From Desulfobacteraceae bacterium Eth-SRB1 (GTDB taxonomy: Bacteria; Desulfobacterota; Desulfobacteria; Desulfobacterales; ETH-SRB1): a stretch of 64,000 nt of DNA. The notes under the pieces were generated by a model, which saw nothing but the letters and a program-made list of their open reading frames with translations, ran no database searches and was not told the DNA's origin. Position 1 is the first letter of the stretch. Each line of letters opens with the position of its first letter. Location: assembly GCA_004193555.1 (NCBI GenBank), contig RPGP01000001.1, forward strand, positions 732,790 to 796,789, in the 5' to 3' direction. The position numbers were made by a program, and so were the translations under genes. Below are positions 8,699 to 17,439 of this stretch, one piece after another.

Positions 8699-11455
8699 TC
8701 AGTTGTCATCAACCGGTTGTATCTTATGCTTTAAAAAGGCTTTGAAAGACTTGAAAAACGAAAATAATAATCCTCCAAGAACTCCGAAAATGATAAAATA
8801 CTTCTGATAGAAGCCGGTATTGCCTGCCGTGGAAATATTAAATTCCGGGGAAAAAGTATTAAGATAATAAATTATGACAGGGAAAATGATTGTGCCTGCA
8901 AACAGGATAACAGAAAGAATTAAGGCTGAATTTTTTAAAAACATGATTAAAAACGTTTTGATATCCAGCATCATTTTTAGTCTTTTTAATTCCGGCTCTA
9001 TCTCATCCAATTTTTTTGAAATTTCCTCACATCGTATAGACATTTCCCGAAATCCGTTTCCACCCCCTCCCAAACCTTCCCCCTTGAAGGGGGAGGGCAA
9101 GGTGGGGGCGTTAAATTTTATCGCTTCCGAAATTTGATTGAGTTCCGATTGAACAGTTTCTAATTGTTTATAGGCGGAATTAGAGAGAAGCCTGGAATAG
9201 TAATTCCTTGTAAGGCTGAAAATGTTTCCTGTGCGCTTATGTATTTTTTTAATGGCATTCATGAACTCTCTTTTACGCCGGCTTATGGTTTTGCAGCAGG
9301 CGCTGATCACAGAATCGCCAAGATACGCCATGTCTAAGTACCCAAAGTAACTATCAGTGCGCGCCAACTCCTTTATCTTTGACAACCCGGCGCCTGCTTT
9401 TTTAATTTCATCATCATTTCCCCCCAAAAACTTTTCGAGTTTGGAAAATTCTCTTTCAGCGCCATAAGCCATTTTTTGTGCTTTTTGCCGGGTTTCCTTG
9501 AAAAGTTTCTTGAGTTCCGGGTGAATTATCTTGTTAAACTCTGCGAGGTCCGGATCAATTAAGGCATTAATATAGTATTCCCTGTTCATCCGAATAAGTT
9601 TAATGAGCTGTTCCAATGCCCTATCTTCTTTTCCATACTTAAATTTAAACACTATCTCCTGATATGCGGCTTCCATACAAAAGGGATCGATGATAAAAAC
9701 TTCTCTTATTTTTTTTAGAGCATTGTCGGGATTGCCTGCAAGATCATAAAAACGGGAGAGTAAAAGCAGGATAAAAATTTTTTGAAGCTTTGTCTTTGCG
9801 TAATGAAGCGCCTTGTCAAGGTAATGTTCGCTCTGGGAGTTATTGCCTTTTTCTATATTCAGAAAATACTGTGCACAATACACCCTGTAGTCGTCAGGAT
9901 ATTTTTCCAGACAGGTTCGCAAAAGCGATTCCGCCTGAAGAAGGTTGGAAACGCGGATGCAATCTTGAGCTAACCACAGGAACCCGCCTTTGTCGGAATT
10001 TCCATTCTCTGTTGTTGCGATTTTGTCCCACTCATTATTTTGATTATCCCGGATAGTTTTGAAGAAACGAAGCTGAAAGACCTGTTTGAGTTCATAGAAT
10101 ACAAGGCCGCCCGATAGTTCCTGCCCGCGCGATTCTTCCGGAAATTTTACGGTTTTTTGTTTTGCTTCTTCCGAGCTCATTAGATACGCAAGGAAAATGT
10201 CGTTGATTTTATCAAAAGGAAGATACCCAAATTTATTTAAAACACAGGTCATCTCCGTAAGATGTTTGGAGGGACAGTTTTTGGCAGCATGTTCTTTACT
10301 TCCGCAGTAAAAACAGGGTGAGTTTCGTCCCCTGCATAAGGCATCCTGATATAAGAAAAGCAAGGTAGTTTCTTTTTGTTTATAATCATCGAAGGTTATT
10401 TCATGGAAGGATTGAGTTCGGTCCGGATCAGTTTGGTCCGGACCGGGCGATGTTGAAGGAACAATTGGGCTGTCTTGTTCTTTTTCTATTAATCTGCAAG
10501 CGGAAGGTGACATGTAGATTGTTCCCGGATGGAATCCTTCCCAGTCTGCTTTAAATCCTTGGCAAACCAGTTTGTCGATTTCCAGACAAGGGCCGGCATC
10601 GATAATGATTTGTACGGGTAGAATGCGTGATTCTTTATCAGCGCTTAAATTTTCCCTGAGAAATTTTAACACATCATCAGCTACATCCATAAGAAGAGAT
10701 GCTTTTTTTGCAATAAGTATAACAGATTGATTATCCATTATTGCTTCACCATCAATTTTGCCGTTCCAGAAGAGGGCTTTAGCCTTGATGAGATTGTCCC
10801 AGATGTTGTCGAAATTACCGAATCCCAATTTTCGAAGAGGTCTCATATAAATGACCGATATCATGGTTGGATCAAAGTCGATGCTTTTATCCCATAGAAC
10901 CTGATAAATTGTCGGCTCCATTGAAGCCTCGTTTTTATCCTGGATTTCGACAGATTCAAACTGAAGGGAAGGCAATGTATTAATTATAGTAAAAACATCG
11001 TGAGATATGAATATTTGATTGCTTCCCGCAAGATTTGTAATTTTAGATGCTATATTTACCGCATTTCCGAAAATATCTTTATCTTCGACAATACCCTCGT
11101 CAAAATGAATTCCAATTCTTACATGGATTTCATGCTCTGCATCTTTTTGCTTGTTATATCTGTTGAACTCTTTCTGTATTCGTATGGCGCCCTTTGCCGC
11201 CTCCAGGGGGTTGGCGAAATAAGCCAAAACCGAGTCGCCCATATTTTTGACGACAGTTCCGCCGAATTTTGTGATTGCTTTTGAAACAATGTCTTCGTGT
11301 TGCCGGAGCATTTTGCGTCCAGCGAGATTGCCGTGAGATTTGAAAAACCCGGTTGATCCAATGATGTCTGTAAAAAGGACAGCTATTTTCTTGACAGATT
11401 TTTTTGTATTTACGTTGGGAATCATAATTTCTGGTCCTTTTAATTTATTCGGCAT
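8699..11455 (-). CDS. Class III nucleotide cyclase with zinc knuckle, TPR-like region and C-terminal membrane anchor
   Basis: The cyclase domain spans residues ~20-190, with FTDIIGST and NMGDSVLAYF (metal-binding Asp residues), a Lys in VVKNMGD and an Asp in DKDIFG, which favour ATP as substrate. The usual transition-state Arg in NxxxR is Lys here (NIASK), so activity may be reduced. A degenerate second domain follows, then a CCHC zinc knuckle (C381, C384, H389, C394), TPR-like helices (~480-640), a helical stretch and two hydrophobic segments in the last ~75 residues. Residues ~782-799 (TLPSPFKGEGLGGGGN) come from an in-frame palindromic insertion. The start may be residue 11 (ATG at 11425), which has AAAGGACC upstream. 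Confidence 0.8.
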   Translation of the reverse strand: MPNKLKGPEIMIPNVNTKKSVKKIAVLFTDIIGSTGFFKSHGNLAGRKMLRQHEDIVSKAITKFGGTVVKNMGDSVLAYFANPLEAAKGAIRIQKEFNRYNKQKDAEHEIHVRIGIHFDEGIVEDKDIFGNAVNIASKITNLAGSNQIFISHDVFTIINTLPSLQFESVEIQDKNEASMEPTIYQVLWDKSIDFDPTMISVIYMRPLRKLGFGNFDNIWDNLIKAKALFWNGKIDGEAIMDNQSVILIAKKASLLMDVADDVLKFLRENLSADKESRILPVQIIIDAGPCLEIDKLVCQGFKADWEGFHPGTIYMSPSACRLIEKEQDSPIVPSTSPGPDQTDPDRTQSFHEITFDDYKQKETTLLFLYQDALCRGRNSPCFYCGSKEHAAKNCPSKHLTEMTCVLNKFGYLPFDKINDIFLAYLMSSEEAKQKTVKFPEESRGQELSGGLVFYELKQVFQLRFFKTIRDNQNNEWDKIATTENGNSDKGGFLWLAQDCIRVSNLLQAESLLRTCLEKYPDDYRVYCAQYFLNIEKGNNSQSEHYLDKALHYAKTKLQKIFILLLLSRFYDLAGNPDNALKKIREVFIIDPFCMEAAYQEIVFKFKYGKEDRALEQLIKLIRMNREYYINALIDPDLAEFNKIIHPELKKLFKETRQKAQKMAYGAEREFSKLEKFLGGNDDEIKKAGAGLSKIKELARTDSYFGYLDMAYLGDSVISACCKTISRRKREFMNAIKKIHKRTGNIFSLTRNYYSRLLSNSAYKQLETVQSELNQISEAIKFNAPTLPSPFKGEGLGGGGNGFREMSIRCEEISKKLDEIEPELKRLKMMLDIKTFLIMFLKNSALILSVILFAGTIIFPVIIYYLNTFSPEFNISTAGNTGFYQKYFIIFGVLGGLLFSFFKSFKAFLKHKIQPVDDN
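9060..9108. repeat. Palindrome inserted in frame in the cyclase gene
   Basis: CCTTCCCCCTTGAAGGGGGAGG is a near-perfect hairpin, flanked by C-rich and G-rich tracts. It is read through in frame, so it adds a Pro/Gly-rich stretch to the protein without breaking it. Confidence 0.75.
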
Positions 11456-11476
11456 TGATCCTGTAAAACTTAAATT

Positions 11477-11617
11477 GAGACCTTTGCATAAGCGCTATTT
11501 TCCAGTGATGCGGCGTCAAGCTCAAATTTTAAGCCTCGAAATACTCAATCTACTCCTACGGTTAGAATTTTAGCGTTCCTTGCCTGACAAAAAAATGTCG
11601 CGTTCTGCAAAGGTCTC
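11477..11617. repeat. 141-bp element with GAGACCTTTGCA terminal inverted repeats
   Basis: Perfect 12-bp terminal inverted repeats (GAGACCTTTGCA/TGCAAAGGTCTC) enclose a non-coding, partly self-complementary interior. The element fills most of the gap between the divergent cyclase gene and flaG. It is MITE-like and carries no recognisable transposase. Confidence 0.75.
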
Positions 11618-11684
11618 GTTACAACATATTTTTGAGGAACCACAACAGAATCGTATGTGATAACGGCGAATCCCGGAAGGTCCG

Positions 11685-11996
11685 GTGAATAAGCTCGTTG
11701 CTTCCGGGAGTCCGCGTGCAGAAGAAGACCATGTGAAGACGTTTGAACCTGAGATAAGCGGATCTGTTGATAATCAACAGGCACGAGAGTTGACGGAAAA
11801 ACTTCAAGGATACATAGACAGGATGAATATAAACATAGCCTTTGCCACATACGGGGGAAAGAATAAAAATATTTCAATTGTCGTATCTGAAAAAGAAACA
11901 GGAGAGATAATCCGTAAAATTCCGCCTGAAGAACTGCAGGGATTACATGCAAAAATGGAAGAGCTTTCCGGCATGCTTTTTAATGGAATGGTTTAA
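11685..11996 (+). CDS. flaG: FlaG flagellar protein
   Basis: The C-terminal ~75 residues match FlaG: LTEKLQGYIDRMNINIAFATY, then VSEKETGEIIRKIPPEEL. FlaG proteins affect filament length and filament cap assembly. The start is GTG at 11685 behind CGGAAGG. The N-terminal ~25 residues are variable, as in the family. Here flaG is separated from flagellin by the cyclase gene and fliD is not adjacent. Confidence 0.85.
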   Translation: MNKLVASGSPRAEEDHVKTFEPEISGSVDNQQARELTEKLQGYIDRMNINIAFATYGGKNKNISIVVSEKETGEIIRKIPPEELQGLHAKMEELSGMLFNGMV

Positions 11997-12006
11997 CCAC
12001 TCAGGT

Positions 12007-12654
12007 TCAAAGTTCAAGGTTCAAGGGTTCCCGGTTTTTTATGTCGGATGTAAGTCTTAGGAGTTCTCTCTGCCTTTTAAACACATGTCCGATGATAATT
12101 TCCCTGTCACTTTCAGCTAATTCTTTAAATTTAACAGTAACCTCAGACCTATTCTCCGACCCTGATTTTGTGCTCGATACTACTTCCCCAAGTATATTTA
12201 CCCATGTCATGGAGACTAAGGGGAGAAAAAGCCTGAGAGCAATAATATCACCAATTGAAAAACTTTGGTTTGCAATGAATTTTATTCCGGAACCACTGAT
12301 ATTCACACAGTCGCTGCCCACAGATTCATATTTTTCAGTATCTTTGCTTTCCAGCATATTTAGAATACGGTCTATTTTCTGGTTTGCCTGATATATAAGC
12401 TTGTAGAGCAATTCTAAATTAGCCTCTTCAATTTTGGGCGCTTCAAAGGGTTTGCCAAAAGTATTTTTAAAAATAACTTCCGATTTGCCTTTGCACCTCT
12501 TGTAATCTTGCTGTGAAATCTTCTTGTAATCAACTTTGAGCACGTCATCTACTCTTACGTGTTTTCTTCTATGGTTGGTCCCGACCGCCTCGCCGTGCTT
12601 GCGCACTGTCGCAGCAGGTTTAACTTCTGAAAAATTTTTTGACTTACCAATCAT
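12007..12654 (-). CDS. PilZ-domain c-di-GMP receptor
   Basis: The PilZ signature is present in both halves: RRKHVR (RxxxR type) near the N-terminus and the NISGSGIKF motif (NxSxxG) mid-protein. An ~85-residue helical insertion lies between them. The protein is soluble. The start is taken at ATG 12654, behind AGGTGGGG, rather than an in-frame TTG 21 nt upstream. It probably links c-di-GMP to motility; a HD-GYP gene lies upstream and a GGDEF gene at 61.3 kb. A minus-strand sigma54 site lies 250 bp upstream, with nested repeat elements in the intervening leader. Confidence 0.8.
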   Translation of the reverse strand: MIGKSKNFSEVKPAATVRKHGEAVGTNHRRKHVRVDDVLKVDYKKISQQDYKRCKGKSEVIFKNTFGKPFEAPKIEEANLELLYKLIYQANQKIDRILNMLESKDTEKYESVGSDCVNISGSGIKFIANQSFSIGDIIALRLFLPLVSMTWVNILGEVVSSTKSGSENRSEVTVKFKELAESDREIIIGHVFKRQRELLRLTSDIKNREPLNLEL

Positions 12655-12726
12655 TATACCACCCCACCTACGCAAATTTTTGCCTCAAGAGGAAGCGTCA
12701 TTTTTTTGTCATCTGTGTCAAGCTTT

Positions 12727-12876
12727 GATGAATTCGTAAAAAGTTGAAAAACCACTTTTTGCGAACAGTGTAAAGTGTTAGGTGTTAAGGGTTAAGGGTA
12801 TGATTAAACAGGCAATTGCTTTAACCTAACACTTTATACTTAACACCTGATGAATTCGTTTTTTTACGAATTCATC
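12727..12876. repeat. Nested palindromes: GATGAATTCGTAAAAAG pair enclosing a TTAACACCTAACAC hairpin
   Basis: The outer arms are GATGAATTCGTAAAAAG (12727) and its complement (~12849-12876). Inside them is a second inverted pair of the TTAGGTGTTAAG / CTTAACACCTG word family (12768-12848). One element sits inside another. Both lie in the PilZ 5' leader if the sigma54 site at 12905 is used. Confidence 0.75.
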
Positions 12877-12904
12877 TTAATTGATTTTCATAACTATTAG
12901 AGAG

Positions 12905-12921
12905 TGCATTTTATATGCCAG
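12905..12921 (-). promoter_or_regulatory. Sigma54 promoter for the PilZ gene
   Basis: The minus strand reads CTGGCATATAAAATGCA: GG, 10 nt, GC, with a TGGCAT -24 box. It differs from the strong 14887 site mainly by ATGC for TTGC at -12. Confidence 0.55.
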
Positions 12922-12942
12922 AATTGTATCAGGGGACAGGGA

Positions 12943-13072
12943 TGAGAGGATGAGAAGGTGTGAGGGTGAGAGGATGAGAAGGTGTGAGGGTGAGAAGTTT
13001 TGTTTTTGAGTTCTTTACTAATCTTCTAATCTTCTCATCTTCCTACCTTCTGATCTTCCAACCTTATGAATG
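12943..13072. repeat. AGAAGGT-word hairpin cluster, 'empty' four-helix-type element
   Basis: The left arm repeats GATGAGAAGGTGTGAGGGTG. The core is AAGTTTTGTTTTTGA then TTCTTTACTAATCTTCT, and the right arm repeats CTTCTCATCTTCCTACC. The right arm also encodes the last residues (RLEDQKVGR) and the stop of the minus-strand HD-GYP gene. Confidence 0.8.
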
Positions 13073-14534
13073 CGTCCACAACATTTTTATCAAACTGAAT
13101 ATTACGATTTCTTTGCAGTTCGCCTATTGCTTCATCTGTTTTCAACGCTTTCCGGTAAGGACGATCTGTTGTCATGGCATCAAAGGAGTCTGCCACACTT
13201 AAAATCCTTGAAAGAAAAGGGATATCTTCCCCTGAGAGCCCATCAGGATACCCCTTGCCATCCCACCTTTCATGATGGTGCCGGATGATTTTTCTTTCAG
13301 CATCTATAAGTATAACCGGTTTCAGGATATTTTCTCCGATAATCGGATGATCCTTAATGGCGGTATATTCTTCATCTGTTAGAGGCCCTTCTTTAAGGAG
13401 TATTTTATCCGGTATAGCGATTTTTCCTATGTCATGGAGCAGGGAAGAAATTTTCAGCGATTCGATTTCACAGGCAGAGCAGTTCATGGCTCGGGCCGTA
13501 TTAATGGCAAGTTTTGTTACAGACTGTGAATGTCTCTCTGTGTAATGGTCCCGCTCATGGATCGAGTGAACCAGCGATTCAAAGGTGTCCATTATGCTGC
13601 CGAATAAACTTTCGTAGAGAAGCTTGTTTTCCAGATGAAGCGAGGTGCGTGCAGTGATGTTAAGCATGTAGGAGAGATCTTTCCGGGTGAAATTATAGAT
13701 AGCATCTTTGCTCGTCACGGTAATGAGGGCAAAGACTTTATCCCTGATCATCAGCGGTGCGCAGATCAGAGAACCGTAGAGGCCATTTTGTTCTTTTGAG
13801 TTTAAGAGCAGGGCATCCCTTTTCCGCGCCACCTTTTTGAAAAAGCCTTTCAGACTCTCCACCATCGCATCACCCTCAGCCTCTTTGTTGATGGAATGTC
13901 CGCCTTTGATTTGAAATATTTTCCTGTAGAACTTGTCGTTTGCTTCGTCAAAAAGAACCAGCAGGCATTTTTCTCCGCCGGTTACATTGAGGGCAAGCAT
14001 CACGATTTTTTGAAATATATCATCATTGTCACTATGCATCTTTTCGATCTGTTCATAAATTGAGTCGATTGCTGCCAGCTTCCTGATTTTTTCGTTCAGG
14101 TTCCAGTTCCTTTTCTCGATATTGAGATCCTCTTCGGTCAGAATGGATCTCTCTTTGAGGTACAGGTCCACCTTTAAGATTAGGTTCTCTATTGTGAAGG
14201 GTTTGGTGAGAAAATCAAAAGCTCCTTCCTTCATTGAGGAAACCGCGATATTGATTGTCGGGTAGCCAGTCATGATGATGACTGGTGTAGAAGGGTTTAA
14301 CTCTTTGATTTGGCTCAAAAGCTCCATGCCGCTCATGCCCGGCATTTTCAGATCGCTGATTACCAGATCGCAAGCCTCTTTTCGGAATGTTTCAAGCGCC
14401 TGGATTCCGTTTTCAGCTTCCTTGATATTTGGATACCCCCCTTCCCTGAGCGCTTCAGCGATGAGCGCTCGCACAGATAGATCGTCGTCTACGACAAGGA
14501 TTGATTTTTCATTTCTGTAATATTGGTCGCTCAT
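13035..14534 (-). CDS. Response regulator with GAF and HD-GYP c-di-GMP phosphodiesterase domains
   Basis: The receiver domain spans ~10-125 (VVDDD, phospho-acceptor Asp in LVISDLKMPGMSG, Lys in FLTKPF). A GAF-like domain spans ~165-310. The HD-GYP domain spans ~330-490, with HDIGK, HHHERWDGKGYPDGL and DSFDAMTTDRPYR. HD-GYP enzymes degrade c-di-GMP, so phosphorylation of this protein probably shifts cells toward motility. It follows a small gene by 8 bp and shares its sigma28 promoter. The C-terminal eight or nine residues and the stop codon are encoded by an intergenic repeat arm. Confidence 0.9.
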   Translation of the reverse strand: MSDQYYRNEKSILVVDDDLSVRALIAEALREGGYPNIKEAENGIQALETFRKEACDLVISDLKMPGMSGMELLSQIKELNPSTPVIIMTGYPTINIAVSSMKEGAFDFLTKPFTIENLILKVDLYLKERSILTEEDLNIEKRNWNLNEKIRKLAAIDSIYEQIEKMHSDNDDIFQKIVMLALNVTGGEKCLLVLFDEANDKFYRKIFQIKGGHSINKEAEGDAMVESLKGFFKKVARKRDALLLNSKEQNGLYGSLICAPLMIRDKVFALITVTSKDAIYNFTRKDLSYMLNITARTSLHLENKLLYESLFGSIMDTFESLVHSIHERDHYTERHSQSVTKLAINTARAMNCSACEIESLKISSLLHDIGKIAIPDKILLKEGPLTDEEYTAIKDHPIIGENILKPVILIDAERKIIRHHHERWDGKGYPDGLSGEDIPFLSRILSVADSFDAMTTDRPYRKALKTDEAIGELQRNRNIQFDKNVVDAFIRLEDQKVGR

Positions 14535-14542
14535 AAATCCGC

Positions 14543-14752
14543 TTATTTTGTTTCTTTATTTTGCAAAATGCTATCCAAAAGGCTGTACGAGATTTTGTCG
14601 AAAGCTTCTTTTTTATTTTCTCCAGATGACAGGGTTACAATATCGGCATATTTGTTTAAGTTTTCAGGATTACGGTGTATACGATTCTCCATTCTGGTTT
14701 GCCTGCTGTACGCTTTAAGAACACTCTCTACCTGATAGGTTGATATTGTCAC
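14543..14752 (-). CDS. Small conserved-type flagellar-associated protein
   Basis: About 69 residues, beginning VTISTYQVESVLKAYSRQ. The start is taken as GTG at 14752 because GGAGGT lies 6 nt upstream, while the ATG at 14779 has no ribosome site. The family is not named here, but short proteins with this STYQVxxVLKxYSRQ pattern are remembered from flagellar clusters of related bacteria. A sigma28 promoter lies 75 nt upstream. It is co-transcribed with the HD-GYP regulator. Confidence 0.65.
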   Translation of the reverse strand: MTISTYQVESVLKAYSRQTRMENRIHRNPENLNKYADIVTLSSGENKKEAFDKISYSLLDSILQNKETK

Positions 14753-14827
14753 GGCACACCTCCTATGAGACCTTTTCAAAATTGAACATTTTTCAAAGAT
14801 ATCTTATGGCGTAATTATCTAATATTT

Positions 14828-14854
14828 CAATCGGCAAAAAAATTTAAAACTTTA
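14828..14854 (-). promoter_or_regulatory. Sigma28 promoter of the small protein / HD-GYP operon
   Basis: The minus strand reads TAAAGTTT-N11-GCCGATTG. The -35 half is a perfect match and the -10 half matches 6 of 8. It lies 33 bp from the divergent sigma54 promoter. Confidence 0.85.
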
Positions 14855-14886
14855 GACAATTTTTAATTAAGATAGTCAAAAGATGC

Positions 14887-14903
14887 TTGGCATATAAATT
14901 GCT
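14887..14903 (+). promoter_or_regulatory. Sigma54 promoter of the SPOR/TPR-kinase operon
   Basis: TTGGCATATAAATTGCT has exact GG-N10-GC spacing (GG 14889-14890, GC 14901-14902). Predicted initiation near 14914, about 48 nt before the first ATG. Confidence 0.85.
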
Positions 14904-14961
14904 TTTACATACAGCGAATCCTTAGATTTGCAATTAAGCGAACTGAACTATTACCTTTTAT

Positions 14962-17439
14962 ATGAGATCGTCAAAGATGACCTTTTTCAGATCAGAGATG
15001 TTGCATGGCAAATTTCTTATGCTTCTTATTTTAACGGCATTGTTCATTTTTTTGTCAGGTTCAGGAAGTTACTGCGGAGAAGCTGAAGATGAATATTACA
15101 GTGTTCATGTGGCTTCGTATAAAAGTTTTAATGATGCCGCAACACTGAGCAATAGCCTGAAAACTCAGGGTTATGATTCTTTCTGTGAAACAGTGAACAT
15201 TCCAAAGAAAGGGAAATGGCGTCGTGTGTTTATAGGGAGATATAAGAATAGAGACGATGCATTGAAGGCAGGGGAAAAGCTGGTAGGAAAAGGGATACTT
15301 AAGGATTTTATAATATTAAAAACTAAACCTGAAAATAAAATAGCCGTGCCGCGCAGGGATACAGAGGGTAATAAAAATACCACCTTGCTCCCTGTTTTAA
15401 AGAGGAAAACCGATTCACTGAAAACAGAAGAAATTGCGTTGTCTAATGAAACTCATAAAGATAAAACCAATCCTGATCTGAAAGCGGGCATGAAGCTGTA
15501 CGACAGCGCTATGAACGATTTTACGTCAGGAAGATACAAAAACGCTTTAATCAAATTCAAAGAGATAATTGAAACTAAAAAGAATGAACCCGCGATAAGG
15601 CGCATGGCTGATTGTTACTATTCTTTAGGAAAAAAGGGGAATAAACAACATGTTTCAGAAGCCATTGATCAATATAGAGATATTATCCGAAACTATCCCG
15701 GCACAAAAAAGGAAAATTCGCGAGCCATTTACAGGATTGCAGAAAGTTACACCCGCTTAAATTTCCATTATGAAGCATTAATGGAATTTAAAAATCTCTG
15801 CTTAAAATATCCTGAATCAGAATACATGCCGGAGTCTTTATATATGACAGGCAAAATGTATTACAAAACAAAGAAATTCAGCAAAGCAATCAAGAAGTTT
15901 AAAGAATACATAAAAAGATTTCCAGACGGCAAACGTGTCAGAGACGCATATTTTAGCGTGGGAAATTGCTATTCTCAGATGTGCCAATTTAATGACGCTG
16001 AGATCTGGTATGGTAATGCTTTGAAAAAGTGGCCTGCCATGGAAGATATTCCGGAAGATACTCTTTTGAAGTTGGGTTCACATTACTTTAAAACCGGAAA
16101 ATATGACAGTGCTCTGGGGTTTTTCTTTGTTTATCTGAATCTGTTTCCTGACGGCAAACATTGCAGGGACACTCTTTATAAGATTGCTCGTTCCTTTGAG
16201 GCAATGGGACAATTGCGCAGTGCCCTTAAAACGCTGAGCCTGGTGGTTGAACGGTATCCAGGCAGCGTGGAAGCACGGGATAGCGCACTCATTATGGCGA
16301 ACATCGGGGTTAAAGATCCGGGAATAAAATTGCCGCTATATATTCTTCCAGGGATGAATTATTACGAAAATCCGGTTGAGACATACGAGAAAATGGCTGG
16401 AAAACTTTCCGATCTTGATATGGAGGAAGAGTTAATATTTCGTAAGGGAGACGCCCTGATAAAAAGGAAAAAGTACAGGGAAGCATTTGATAATTATTGT
16501 TTACTGCTGGCTAACTTTCCTTACGGAAAGCATAAAAAAGCAGGCGAGAGAAAACTCGCATGGAGTGCAGGCCGTCTAATTGACGATTTTTATTCAAAGA
16601 AAGATTATATCGCTGTTTCAGATGTATATTTTAATTCTGACAAAGATGTTCTGCTTAAGAACGGTGATTTTGATATGTTGTTTAAAATTGGGAGCAGTCT
16701 GAAGGAAATGGGTTTGTTAGCCCATGCGACCGGATTCTTCGGGGAAATGATCAATGTATTTGGTAAGGATAAAAGGCTAAGCGGGCTTTTGCTTGAGACA
16801 GCAAAAATTGATTATGACAGGGGCTGTTATGAAGATGCAAAAAAGAGATTAAAGGGGCTGCATGGAAAGCACATGGGAGGGGATAAAGGGATAGCAATTG
16901 CCGCCGTGAATCTGTTTGGGGATATTTCTTACAAAAAGGGGCTTTTAAAAGAGGCTGCCGGCTTTTACTCGAAAGTTTTGGGCTCAGCAGGGGTTGAAAA
17001 TCAGATGTCAGATGTCCGTGGAAAGTATGCTGATTCACTGAGAGAGATGGGCCTGTATTCATCAGCGCTGATAAATTATAAGAGGGTTCTGAGAAATTGC
17101 GACAGCGGTGCGCAAAAACATTTTGCCCCTGTGATTATGGATTCTTATGAGGGCCTGGGAGATTGTTTGTACAATAAAGGGAAGTATCAGCAGGCGATCC
17201 CGATGTATGAACGATCCCTGATGAATCCTGGGGAAAGCGCTTCTGAAGGCGAACAAAACATGTGGGCCCTGTTCAATATAGGGCGGGGATATGCAAATCT
17301 TGGCAATAAGCCTATGGCTGATAAATCCTTCAGTTTATTAAAAGGGGACACCGGCAGTGAATTCTGGTCGAGAGTAGTGGATTATTATACGGCAGATAAA
17401 AACTGGGCTGATAAATATGGGGGATATATTGGGGATTGA
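14962..17439 (+). CDS. Exported SPOR-domain protein with many TPRs
   Basis: The N-terminus has a signal sequence (LMLLILTALFIFLSGSGSYC, likely cleaved near GEA). A SPOR-like domain (residues ~45-118, YYSVHVASYKSFNDA) could bind denuded peptidoglycan. Residues ~170-820 are tandem TPRs of the periplasmic YbgF/BamD type. The start is uncertain: ATG 14962 has no ribosome site, and ATG 14998 would give a neater signal peptide. It overlaps the kinase gene by 23 bp and is expressed from a sigma54 promoter. A role as a periplasmic scaffold for the flagellum is inference. Confidence 0.7.
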   Translation: MRSSKMTFFRSEMLHGKFLMLLILTALFIFLSGSGSYCGEAEDEYYSVHVASYKSFNDAATLSNSLKTQGYDSFCETVNIPKKGKWRRVFIGRYKNRDDALKAGEKLVGKGILKDFIILKTKPENKIAVPRRDTEGNKNTTLLPVLKRKTDSLKTEEIALSNETHKDKTNPDLKAGMKLYDSAMNDFTSGRYKNALIKFKEIIETKKNEPAIRRMADCYYSLGKKGNKQHVSEAIDQYRDIIRNYPGTKKENSRAIYRIAESYTRLNFHYEALMEFKNLCLKYPESEYMPESLYMTGKMYYKTKKFSKAIKKFKEYIKRFPDGKRVRDAYFSVGNCYSQMCQFNDAEIWYGNALKKWPAMEDIPEDTLLKLGSHYFKTGKYDSALGFFFVYLNLFPDGKHCRDTLYKIARSFEAMGQLRSALKTLSLVVERYPGSVEARDSALIMANIGVKDPGIKLPLYILPGMNYYENPVETYEKMAGKLSDLDMEEELIFRKGDALIKRKKYREAFDNYCLLLANFPYGKHKKAGERKLAWSAGRLIDDFYSKKDYIAVSDVYFNSDKDVLLKNGDFDMLFKIGSSLKEMGLLAHATGFFGEMINVFGKDKRLSGLLLETAKIDYDRGCYEDAKKRLKGLHGKHMGGDKGIAIAAVNLFGDISYKKGLLKEAAGFYSKVLGSAGVENQMSDVRGKYADSLREMGLYSSALINYKRVLRNCDSGAQKHFAPVIMDSYEGLGDCLYNKGKYQQAIPMYERSLMNPGESASEGEQNMWALFNIGRGYANLGNKPMADKSFSLLKGDTGSEFWSRVVDYYTADKNWADKYGGYIGD

